A stretch of DNA of 64,000 nt from the NCBI GenBank assembly GCA_017548365.1, contig JAFZAC010000010.1:1-64000 (forward strand). Reading direction: 5' to 3'. The DNA is from Muribaculaceae bacterium. GTDB lineage: Bacteria > Bacteroidota > Bacteroidia > Bacteroidales > Muribaculaceae. Under the pieces are notes generated by a model that made no database searches, had not been told where the DNA came from, and saw nothing but the letters and a program-made list of their open reading frames with translations. Position numbers and translations under genes: made by a program. This document shows positions 33,662 to 40,699 of the stretch, piece after piece. Position 1 is the first letter of the stretch; the number at the start of each line of letters is the position of its first letter.

Positions 33662-35788
33662 ATGATGAAACTTTTTAACAGGATTCTATCGATGGTGCTA
33701 GTGGCACTTGTGGTCATGGCATCGTGGAGCCCGGCACAGGCTCAAAAGAGAAAAAGTGCTCCCAAAGCGGCAACGACTAAACAGGAGAAAGCCACTCCCA
33801 CAGTGGTGCAGCAGCCTCAAGTGAAGGCTCAACCCAAGCAGGAAACGAAAAAATCTCCCAGAGAGTACTTTGAGGAGCTAAAAGAAAAGCGTTATGACCT
33901 CTTTGAGAAGTCGCAGCTTTTCTACCTGGACAAGGTGAAGCCCATCTTTGATGAGCTTGAGACGATTCCTGAGGAGACAAGTCCTGAGGATGTGGAAAAG
34001 ATGCAGCAGGACCTGAAAACTGCCCAGAGCAAGCTCACTGTCATTATGCCGAGCCAAGAGCAGTTTGACAATGATATTTCTTCATTTATCACAATGCTTC
34101 TTGCCTCAAGATGCAACCCTCAGGCGATAGCCCTCGTCAAGGACTTGAGCAGCGACAGGCTTGCCTATCAGCTCGGTCAGCTCAAAGATTTTGAGTATTA
34201 TTCCACCAATATGCGCTCGCCACTTGAGAATGTGAGAGCCGCCCTTGAGAAAAACGGCTGGAAGAAGCTAAAAGAAGGCTCAACTGAGTTGAGAGTCTTT
34301 GACAAGGAATGGGAGAACACACTTTATCTCAACTCGCTGACCAACAGCACAGGAGAAGGCATTCCTTTCCTGAACGACCAGATGAGAAAGGTGATGACGC
34401 TGAGGATGAAAGGCTTTGACAACTGCCAGAGCGACTTGCAGCAGGTGATTGAAAACTTGACACCGTCGGACGAGGCCGGTTGGCAACAAATCGCTGATGC
34501 TGCCGGCAGGTATGGCGAAATCATCAAGACTCAGAACAAGATATCGTCAATTGAGCATCAGCTCAGGACCATCAGCGATGAGAACGAGAAGTTCAATGAG
34601 CTCGACAAGCAGCGCTATGAGGTGGTGGAGAAGTGGTATGACCAGCGCGAAGAAATCGACAAAATGCTGCTTGACGCTTGCAAATACACTCTGTCATTTC
34701 CATGCGACGGTTCATTCCTATGGGCTCGAGGGCAAGTGGAGTCCATGTTGAGCACTGTTTATCACAAATCATACAAAGCCCGCCGCGACACATATTTGAA
34801 GTTGTTTGATGATTATTACTCACATACTGCCGAACTTGAAGCATTCCTCAAGCAAATTTATCCTTACGTACGCACTTCAGGTGCTATAACAAGTGAGGAT
34901 AAAGATGTAATACTGTCGTCGCTACATTCGCTCGATTATTACAGCAACTATTATGTGCATCGCAAAGAGAATAAGGCAGTGTCGATTCCTTATCTTGACT
35001 CGGCTATTGATGAAATAGAGAAAATGATAGGCAACAACTTTGCTGGGGCTTTGGAGAAATATAATTCGCTTGCGGAAAAAATGCATATTGGTTATAAATC
35101 GTTTACTGTTAACGGAGTTTCATTCACGATGATAGAGGTGGAGGGCGGCACATTCACTATGGGCGCCACGCCCGAGCAGGGCAACGATGCTGACAGTGAC
35201 GAGAAGCCAACTCACAGTGTAACGCTGTCGACTTACTCTATCGGTCTGACAGAGGTGACTCAGGAACTGTGGGAGGCAGTGATGGGCAGCAATCCGAGCA
35301 GCTTCAAGGGCGCGAAGCGCCCTGTGGAGCAGGTAACTTGGAACTACTGTCAAGAGTTTATCCACAAGCTGAATGAGATGACAGGCGAGAATTTCCGCCT
35401 GCCCACAGAGGCAGAGTGGGAGTATGCCGCCCGTGGCGGCAATAAGAGCCAGGGTTACAAATACAGCGGCAGCAACGAAATAGGTGATGTGGCTTGGTAT
35501 GATGGCAACAGTAGCAGGCAGACTCACGATGTTGCCACCAAGCAATCAAACGAGCTTGGTCTTTATGATATGAGCGGCAACGTGTGGGAATGGTGTCAGG
35601 ATTGGTATGGTGAGAACTATTATGGTTCGTCACCATCAAGCAACCCTACCGGACCTGCTTCAGGCTCTATCCGCGTGGACCGCGGCGGCAGTTGGGGCAG
35701 CGGCGCCAGGGGCTGTCGCGTGTCGTATCGCGGCGGGAACTACGCCGACTACCGCAGCTACGGCTTGGGTTTGCGCCTCGCCCTCTAG
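33662..35788 (+). CDS. Secreted SUMF1/FGE-like protein with a variable-region-like C-terminus
   Basis: A 708-residue exported protein (signal ending WSPAQAQ). Residues ~60-470 are helical and charged, probably coiled coil, and were not recognised. The C-terminal ~225 residues are a formylglycine-generating-enzyme (SUMF1, C-type-lectin) fold: MIEVEGGTFTMGATPEQGND, RPVEQVTWNYCQEF, FRLPTEAEWEYAARGG, LYDMSGNVWEWCQDWYG, RVDRGGSWGSGARGC. Only one Cys of the FGE active-site pair is present, so ligand binding is more likely than catalysis. The last ~36 codons resemble a retroelement-diversified variable region; no reverse transcriptase is in the window. Confidence 0.85.
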   Translation: MMKLFNRILSMVLVALVVMASWSPAQAQKRKSAPKAATTKQEKATPTVVQQPQVKAQPKQETKKSPREYFEELKEKRYDLFEKSQLFYLDKVKPIFDELETIPEETSPEDVEKMQQDLKTAQSKLTVIMPSQEQFDNDISSFITMLLASRCNPQAIALVKDLSSDRLAYQLGQLKDFEYYSTNMRSPLENVRAALEKNGWKKLKEGSTELRVFDKEWENTLYLNSLTNSTGEGIPFLNDQMRKVMTLRMKGFDNCQSDLQQVIENLTPSDEAGWQQIADAAGRYGEIIKTQNKISSIEHQLRTISDENEKFNELDKQRYEVVEKWYDQREEIDKMLLDACKYTLSFPCDGSFLWARGQVESMLSTVYHKSYKARRDTYLKLFDDYYSHTAELEAFLKQIYPYVRTSGAITSEDKDVILSSLHSLDYYSNYYVHRKENKAVSIPYLDSAIDEIEKMIGNNFAGALEKYNSLAEKMHIGYKSFTVNGVSFTMIEVEGGTFTMGATPEQGNDADSDEKPTHSVTLSTYSIGLTEVTQELWEAVMGSNPSSFKGAKRPVEQVTWNYCQEFIHKLNEMTGENFRLPTEAEWEYAARGGNKSQGYKYSGSNEIGDVAWYDGNSSRQTHDVATKQSNELGLYDMSGNVWEWCQDWYGENYYGSSPSSNPTGPASGSIRVDRGGSWGSGARGCRVSYRGGNYADYRSYGLGLRLAL
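35680..35788 (+). other. Putative DGR variable region at the 3' end of the SUMF1-like gene
   Basis: The final codons are GC-rich and alternate fixed Cys-Arg-Val-Ser, Arg, Asp and GLRLAL positions with codons such as GGC, AGC, TAC and AAC, all reachable from AAC by changes only at adenines. The end (GGTTTGCGCCTCGCCCTC) is GC-rich like a retrohoming initiation site. The matching template is not in this window. Confidence 0.5.
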
Positions 35789-35813
35789 TTCTACCTTTAA
35801 AAAACAAACACTT

Positions 35814-35900
35814 CTGTAGGGTCAGGGCATGCCCTGGCCCGTGCGCGTCAATGGGAATCGCCTTTGGTCATCATGGACACGACATGCCGTGTCCCTACAG
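35814..35900. repeat. 87-bp REP/MITE-like palindromic element
   Basis: Terminal inverted repeats CTGTAGGG (35814-35821) and CCCTACAG (35893-35900) bound a GC-rich segment. Inside are the perfect 14-bp palindrome CAGGGCATGCCCTG (35823-35836) and the near-palindrome GGACACGACATGCCGTGTCC (35875-35894). It does not encode protein and differs in base composition from its flanks. Confidence 0.7.
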
Positions 35901-35956
35901 CAGGCGAGAGCCCAAGCGCTGTATATACACCATTCTCTACATCATACAAATATATT

Positions 35957-35996
35957 AAAAAAGCCGCACACTGGGTTGCAGTGTGCGACTTTTTTA
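35957..35996. terminator. Bidirectional terminator between the SUMF1-like gene and rplI
   Basis: Stem CGCACACTG (35965-35973) with CAGTGTGCG (35979-35987), extended by AAAAAG and CTTTTT after one mismatch, is followed by T6 on the plus strand and T-rich sequence on the minus strand. Confidence 0.85.
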
Positions 35997-36023
35997 TTTG
36001 TTGATATTTCTTGTAGTAAGAAA

Positions 36024-36554
36024 TTACTCGGCTGCTGGAGCTTCTTCAACTGCTGGAGCCTCCTCTACAACGGGAGCTGCCTCCTCAACGGGAGCTGCTT
36101 CCTGCTTGGGAGCGTTCTCAGAGATAACTTTGAAAGGAATCTCAACAGCTACTTCCTTGTGCAGTTGAACGGTAGCAATGTAGTTGCCAAGTGCTTTCAC
36201 GTTCTCGACTTTGATGATCTTGCGGTCAACCTCGTGTCCGAGCTTAGCGAGCTCGTCGGCGATTTGGTTGCTGCCAACTGAACCGTAGATAGTGCCACGG
36301 TTGTCGGTCTTAGCCGAAATAGTGAGTTCGATACCCTTCATAGTCTCGGCCACAGCCTCGGCGTCACCCTTGATCTTAGCGATCTTGTGAGCGCGCTGAC
36401 GCAAGTTCTCGGCGAGCACTTTTAAAGCTGAAGGCGATGCCATGATGGCTTTGCCAGTAGGAATGAGATAATTGCGGGCATAGCCGTTCTTCACTTCAAC
36501 AACGTCGTCCTTGTATCCAAGGTTGATAACGTCTTCTTTCAATATAATCTTCAT
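36024..36554 (-). CDS. rplI: 50S ribosomal protein L9 with acidic C-terminal tail
   Basis: A 176-residue protein, about 25-30 longer than most L9. The N-terminal domain is canonical (MKIILKEDVINLGYKDDVVE, VKNGYARNYLIPTGKA), followed by the long helix and the C-terminal domain (TIYGSVGSNQIADELAKLGH). The extra tail from about residue 150 is Glu/Ala/Pro/Val-rich with repeating VEEAP units. L9 bridges the large-subunit stalk base to neighbouring ribosomes. It is the last gene of the S6-S18-L9 operon. Confidence 0.96.
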   Translation of the reverse strand: MKIILKEDVINLGYKDDVVEVKNGYARNYLIPTGKAIMASPSALKVLAENLRQRAHKIAKIKGDAEAVAETMKGIELTISAKTDNRGTIYGSVGSNQIADELAKLGHEVDRKIIKVENVKALGNYIATVQLHKEVAVEIPFKVISENAPKQEAAPVEEAAPVVEEAPAVEEAPAAE

Positions 36555-36578
36555 AGTGTGTTACCTCCAGTTTTAAAA

Positions 36579-36848
36579 TTATTTCATCAAATCGGTTACA
36601 TAGGGCAGCAAAGCCAGGTGGCGAGCGCGCTTAACGGCGCGAGCAACGCGGCGTTGGAACTTGAGCGAAGTGCCAGTGATGCGACGAGGCAAGATTTTAC
36701 CTTGCTCGTTGAGGAACTTCTTCAAGAACTCTGGGTCCTTGTAGTCAATGTACTTAATGCCACTTCTCTTGAAACGGCAATATTTCTTCTTCTTAGTGTC
36801 AACCGACAGTGGAGTAAGATAACGGATTTCGGATTGAGCTTGTGCCAT
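36579..36848 (-). CDS. rpsR: 30S ribosomal protein S18
   Basis: An 89-residue protein from the ATG at 36846-36848 ([20 protein letters not shown]); the frame opens 7 codons earlier but that part is not S18-like. Conserved blocks are [17 protein letters not shown] and [21 protein letters not shown]18 binds S6 and 16S rRNA in the platform. It is 20 nt from rpsF and 24 nt from rplI. Confidence 0.97.
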   Translation of the reverse strand: MAQAQSEIRYLTPLSVDTKKKKYCRFKRSGIKYIDYKDPEFLKKFLNEQGKILPRRITGTSLKFQRRVARAVKRARHLALLPYVTDLMK

Positions 36849-36868
36849 AGTTTTGTTTCCTCCTTGCA

Positions 36869-37285
36869 TTATTCGTTAGTTTCTTCAGTTACTTCGGCTT
36901 GAGGAGCCTCGGGAGCAGCTTCCTGTGCGGGAGCCTCTTCGGCAGCCTTGGCGGCATTCTTCTTCAAGCTTCTTCTCTTAAGCGCATACTCGTGAGCAAA
37001 CTTCTCCTGACGGAAAGTCAAGAAACGGATCACCTTCTCGTCGCGACGATAGGCAGTCTCAAGCTTGTTAACGATAGTTGGTTCACCAGCGAACTCGAGG
37101 AACGCATAAAATCCAGTAGTTTTCTTCTGGATAGGATAGGCGAGCTTACGCAAGCCCCACAGCTCTTCATTCTCGATAGTGGCACCGTTGTCGGTGAGCA
37201 CTGTCTTGAATTTCTCTACCGCTTCCTTCATCTGTGGTTCAGACAAAACGGGAGTTAAAATGAAAACGGTTTCGTAGTTGTACAT
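36869..37285 (-). CDS. rpsF: 30S ribosomal protein S6 with acidic C-terminal tail
   Basis: A 138-residue protein. The first ~105 residues are S6 ([58 protein letters not shown]). The remaining ~30 residues form an Ala/Glu/Pro tail ([19 protein letters not shown]). S6 pairs with S18. It is the first gene of the operon and is directly behind an exact consensus promoter. Confidence 0.97.
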   Translation of the reverse strand: MYNYETVFILTPVLSEPQMKEAVEKFKTVLTDNGATIENEELWGLRKLAYPIQKKTTGFYAFLEFAGEPTIVNKLETAYRRDEKVIRFLTFRQEKFAHEYALKRRSLKKNAAKAAEEAPAQEAAPEAPQAEVTEETNE

Positions 37286-37345
37286 AAAACGTTTGTTTAA
37301 AATAAATTAAATATTAATATTACTTGCTTTTATTCAAAAAGCGGT

Positions 37346-37377
37346 GCAAAGGTAGTAAAGATTTCGGAAGCTGCAAA
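37346..37377 (-). promoter_or_regulatory. Promoter of the rpsF-rpsR-rplI operon
   Basis: On the minus strand TTTG (37374-37377), 19 nt, TACCTTTGC (37346-37354): exact consensus, with a leader of about 55 nt. A 6-bp hairpin GCTTTT/AAAAGC (37326-37342) lies at the expected 5' end of the RNA. Confidence 0.85.
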
Positions 37378-37400
37378 GGAAAGCGGCTATTTTTTGAATA

Positions 37401-37437
37401 AAAAAAGCTCAACCGGCGTTTTGCAGGTTGAGCTTTT
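37401..37437 (-). terminator. Terminator of rpoD
   Basis: A 12-bp stem, AAAAGCTCAACC (37403-37414) and GGTTGAGCTTTT (37426-37437), runs into a T run when read on the minus strand. A second 8-bp hairpin, ACGGTTCC (37473-37480) with GGAACCGT (37490-37497), lies between it and the rpoD stop but lacks a T run. Confidence 0.85.
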
Positions 37438-37511
37438 GAAAAAATCAATAATGTTTTGTCTTTTTTATGTTTACGGTTCCGTGTGATATGGAACCGTTGT
37501 TTCGGGATTGA

Positions 37512-38369
37512 TTATCCCAGATAAGATTTGAGCAGCTTGCTCTTTTGTCCTTTGAGTCGGCGTATTGCTTTCTCCTTGATTTGGCGAACGCGCTCACGGG
37601 TGAGGTCGAATTTCGCTCCAATCTCTTCGAGCGTCATCTCCTGGCATCCAATGCCGAAGAACATCTTGAGGATGTCGCGCTCACGAGGGTTGAGCTGCTC
37701 AAGGGCACGGTTGACCTCTTTGGACAGCGATTCCTGGTTGAGCGACTGGTCGGCCATGGGAGAGTCCTCGTTAGGAAGTACGTCGAGCAGACTATTGTCT
37801 TCTCCGTCAACAAAAGGTGCGTCGACCGAAACATGTCGTCCGCTCACCTTCATGGCATCGGAGATTTTGTCTACTGGTACATCCAGCTGTTCGGCCAACT
37901 CGGCAGCCGAAGGTCTGCGTTCATGCTCTTGCTCGAATCTAGACTGTGCCTTGCTAATCTTGTTGATTGAACCAACCTGATTGAGGGGCAATCTCACGAT
38001 GCGTGATTGCTCGGCCAGAGCTTGAAGGATAGACTGACGAATCCACCAAACGGCATAGGAGATAAACTTGAAGCCACGAGTCTCGTCAAATTTCTGTGCT
38101 GCCTTAATCAGGCCTAAATTACCTTCATCGATCAAGTCGGGAAGACTCAATCCCTGGTTTTGGTACTGTTTTGCTACCGAAACGACGAAGCGCAGGTTAG
38201 CGCTAACAAGTTTGTCGAGAGCTGCTTGATCACCTTGTTTGATTCGCTGAGCGAGCTCGACTTCCTCGTCAACAGTGATAAGGTCCTTGCGTCCTATCTC
38301 TTGCAAGTACTTGTCGAGTGATGCGCTTTCGCGATTGGTGATGGATTTTGTAATTTTTAATTGTCTCAT
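37512..38369 (-). CDS. rpoD: Primary sigma-70 factor of the Bacteroidota type
   Basis: A 285-residue sigma factor. Region 1.1 is absent. Region 1.2 ([20 protein letters not shown]), region 2 ([40 protein letters not shown]), region 3 and region 4 ([36 protein letters not shown]) are all present. This is the sigmaABfr type that reads the TTTG / TAnnTTTG promoters seen across this window. A -7 element (TAATTTTGC, 38393-38401, minus strand) lies just upstream. Confidence 0.96.
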   Translation of the reverse strand: MRQLKITKSITNRESASLDKYLQEIGRKDLITVDEEVELAQRIKQGDQAALDKLVSANLRFVVSVAKQYQNQGLSLPDLIDEGNLGLIKAAQKFDETRGFKFISYAVWWIRQSILQALAEQSRIVRLPLNQVGSINKISKAQSRFEQEHERRPSAAELAEQLDVPVDKISDAMKVSGRHVSVDAPFVDGEDNSLLDVLPNEDSPMADQSLNQESLSKEVNRALEQLNPRERDILKMFFGIGCQEMTLEEIGAKFDLTRERVRQIKEKAIRRLKGQKSKLLKSYLG

Positions 38370-38392
38370 ACTGAAATGTAGAGTTTAAGCTC

Positions 38393-38401
38393 GCAAAATT
38401 A
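38393..38401 (-). promoter_or_regulatory. -7 element for rpoD
   Basis: TAATTTTGC on the minus strand, 23 nt before the rpoD ATG. TTTG copies lie at 12 and 23 nt upstream rather than at 19-20. Confidence 0.45.
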
Positions 38402-38481
38402 TAAAATAATTTCCAAATATGATGCAAAATGGAGGCGAAAAGTTTAAACGATTAACTTGTTTTAACTGTTTCGCTTGCGCC

Positions 38482-38516
38482 ATAAAAACAGGGTGGTCGT
38501 TTTATGGACCACCCTG
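38482..38516 (-). terminator. Terminator of the DegP-type protease gene
   Basis: A perfect 10-bp stem, CAGGGTGGTC (38489-38498) and GACCACCCTG (38507-38516), has an 8-nt loop and runs into TTTTTATG when read on the minus strand, 32 nt after the stop codon. Confidence 0.85.
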
Positions 38517-38548
38517 TGGTGTGTTGAGTCACGAGAAATCGTGGCGTT

Positions 38549-40105
38549 TTACTCCTCAAAATCGGCAAGGTCTACAGCTCGGTATACTTTTTTGCCAGTT
38601 GCTGTAATGCCGGTGATGAACATTACTTTATCGCTTTCCTCGTCACGCATAATGGCGTTGTAGATGTCTTCTACCTCGTCTTGGTTGTTGACGCGAATGT
38701 TATTGATGTCGGTTATGATAAATCCGTCTTTGATTCCGGCTTCTTTGAATTTGCCGTTTTTAACACCAACAACCTTTAAGCCGTTGCTGATTCCGAGTTC
38801 CTCTTTCTCCTCGTTGGTAAGTGGTACGAATGTACATCCCAGCGAAGTGAAATCGCCGCTCTTGGTGATCTTTGTTGTGCCCTGGTCGTTCTTGAGGGTA
38901 ACCTCGGTGGATTTCAGCTTGTTGTCGCGATAGAACTTGATAGTTGCCTTGTCGCCTGGGCGCAATTTGCTCATCTCTTCAAGCATTTGTGCTCCGTTTC
39001 TTACTGTAACGCCGTTGATGCCAACAATCACATCGCCTTCTTTGAGCCCAGCCTCCTTGGCGGCACTGCGATCGTTCACCTTGTTAACATAGACGCCTTC
39101 GCTTGTTGCGGTTATATTGTTCTCCTTGGCTTTCTCATCGTCTAGTTCTGTGAATGAGATTCCGAGAACTGCACGTTGTACGCTACCATACTGCTTGATA
39201 TCGGTGATGATTTTCTTGACTACCGAAGAGGGGATTGCAAAAGAGTGGCCAGCATAGTTTCCTGTTTGTGAATAAATCATTGTATTAATGCCAATGAGCT
39301 CGCCTTCAACGTTGACAAGGGCGCCACCACTGTTACCAGGGTTAACTGCGGCGTCGTGCTGGATGAATGATTCGATGCCTACGTTTTTGCCTTTGTTGAT
39401 GCCACGTGCCTTGGCGCTAACGATACCAGCTGTAACCGAAGAATTTAGGCCGAATGGATTGCCCACTGCGAGCACCCACTCACCAACCTTGACTTCGTCA
39501 CTGTTGCCAAATATGATTGGCTTGAGTTTGGTTGCCGAGATTTTCAGCAATGCAATGTCGGTATTGGGATCGGTTCCTATGACTCTTGCGTTAAACTTGC
39601 GGTTGTCATTGAGGGTCACTTCGAGTTTCTCGGCACCGTCAATCACGTGGTTGTTGGTTACAATATATCCATCCTCGCTGATGATAACACCAGATCCTGA
39701 ACCCATGGGCTGAGGTTCAGATTTCTTTTGCTGCTGTTGCTGTCGGCGTTGGGTGCCTCCTTGCCCTCCAAAGCCAGGTCCGAAGAAGAACTCAAACGGA
39801 TCAAAATCATTGCCGTAGAACTGCTGCTGTCGTGGTGTGGCATAGGATTTGATGCTCACAACCGAATTGATGGTGCTTTCGGCAGCTTTGGTGAAGTCGA
39901 GCGCATTGCCATATCGTCCTGTCGATACGTTTCTTGTAGAAGTTTTGACAATTCCGTCATCCTTCACTTGTGCTGTGGAGTCATTTTGCGAGTTAATGTA
40001 GATGTCTTTAATGGTTTGTACTCCCGAAGTGGCGAGTAGTGTGGCAGCCGAACCTAAAATTGATGCGGCGACCAACATAAGTGTCATTTTTTTTGTGTTA
40101 TTCAT
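38549..40105 (-). CDS. DegP/HtrA (Do family) periplasmic serine protease
   Basis: A 518-residue exported protease-chaperone. After an N-terminal signal/anchor helix and a Gly/Gln-rich Q-linker comes the trypsin-like domain with the triad His in VTNNHVID, Asp in DPNTDIALLK and Ser in NPGNSGGALVN. Two PDZ domains follow (VNKVNDRSAAKEAGLKEGDV, VVGVKNGKFKEAGIKDGFII). It degrades misfolded envelope proteins. The upstream gap has a -7-like TAACTTTA (40177-40184, minus strand) with a weak -33. Confidence 0.94.
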   Translation of the reverse strand: MNNTKKMTLMLVAASILGSAATLLATSGVQTIKDIYINSQNDSTAQVKDDGIVKTSTRNVSTGRYGNALDFTKAAESTINSVVSIKSYATPRQQQFYGNDFDPFEFFFGPGFGGQGGTQRRQQQQQKKSEPQPMGSGSGVIISEDGYIVTNNHVIDGAEKLEVTLNDNRKFNARVIGTDPNTDIALLKISATKLKPIIFGNSDEVKVGEWVLAVGNPFGLNSSVTAGIVSAKARGINKGKNVGIESFIQHDAAVNPGNSGGALVNVEGELIGINTMIYSQTGNYAGHSFAIPSSVVKKIITDIKQYGSVQRAVLGISFTELDDEKAKENNITATSEGVYVNKVNDRSAAKEAGLKEGDVIVGINGVTVRNGAQMLEEMSKLRPGDKATIKFYRDNKLKSTEVTLKNDQGTTKITKSGDFTSLGCTFVPLTNEEKEELGISNGLKVVGVKNGKFKEAGIKDGFIITDINNIRVNNQDEVEDIYNAIMRDEESDKVMFITGITATGKKVYRAVDLADFEE

Positions 40106-40322
40106 AATCTTATGTGTTAAAATTGTTGTCGTTTTTAAAAGTGCAATCGTTAAAATTAACTTTTGAGATTTGAACGTAAAGTTACACTCAATTATTACAA
40201 AAACAATACCGCACCACTAGTTTTTAAACTAAATTAATACCAGTGGCCCGACTTTTTTATTTCTTTAATAATGCCTTGTAATAAAACTGCTTTTTTGTCA
40301 TTTTTGAACTATGTCTTGTAGG

Positions 40323-40373
40323 GTGAAATCACATGAGAAAAGTGATTAAAGAAATCACAATGGCACTAATCAC
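40323..40373. promoter_or_regulatory. Cluster of GTGATT/AATCAC half-sites
   Basis: GTGAAATCAC (40323-40332), GTGATT (40342-40347) with AATCAC (40353-40358) as a 5-nt-spaced dyad, and a further AATCAC (40368-40373). Four or more related half-sites in 51 bp suggest a regulator-binding region, target unknown. Confidence 0.4.
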
Positions 40374-40681
40374 AGTAACAAAAATGGAGTCTTGTAAGAA
40401 TTTCATTTTATAGTATTTTTATGGTTGATGTTTGCAATATTTGAAAACCAAAATTACAATCAGTGAGAATGAATTTCAAAATAATTTTTGGATTATGTGA
40501 TGAAATGCATGTATTAATGTATGAAATGGTGGGATAAGATTATGAGTTGTTTTTTTGCATGGTTTGTTATGGAATAGGGTAGAAGCTGATTGTTACGTGT
40601 GCTATTAATGAGAATAAAACCCAATTAATTAAAAAGTGATAAATATTTATATATAAATAGGAGTGTATTAAGTTAAATTGT

Positions 40682-40690
40682 TATCTTTGC
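40682..40690 (+). promoter_or_regulatory. -7 element of the porin operon
   Basis: TATCTTTGC matches TAnnTTTGC only 9 nt before the porin ATG at 40700. The transcript would have almost no 5' leader. No TTTG is seen at -33. Confidence 0.5.
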
Positions 40691-40699
40691 AGCTTGATA

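Larger units (their letters stand above)
40106..40699. other. 594-bp intergenic region between the divergent DegP and porin genes
   Basis: Very AT-rich and without a credible ORF. It holds the weak degP promoter near 40176-40184, a cluster of GTGATT/AATCAC half-sites at 40323-40373, and the porin -7 box at 40682-40690. The stretch 40390-40640 shows nothing I can name. Confidence 0.6.

Noticed and set aside
33662..35788. Active formylglycine-generating enzyme
   Set aside because: The motif region keeps only one of the two active-site cysteines and no sulfatase gene is nearby.
35789..36023. DGR template repeat or reverse transcriptase directly behind the SUMF1-like gene
   Set aside because: The gap holds only a palindromic element and a terminator; no RT motif and no copy of the variable region are seen in the window.
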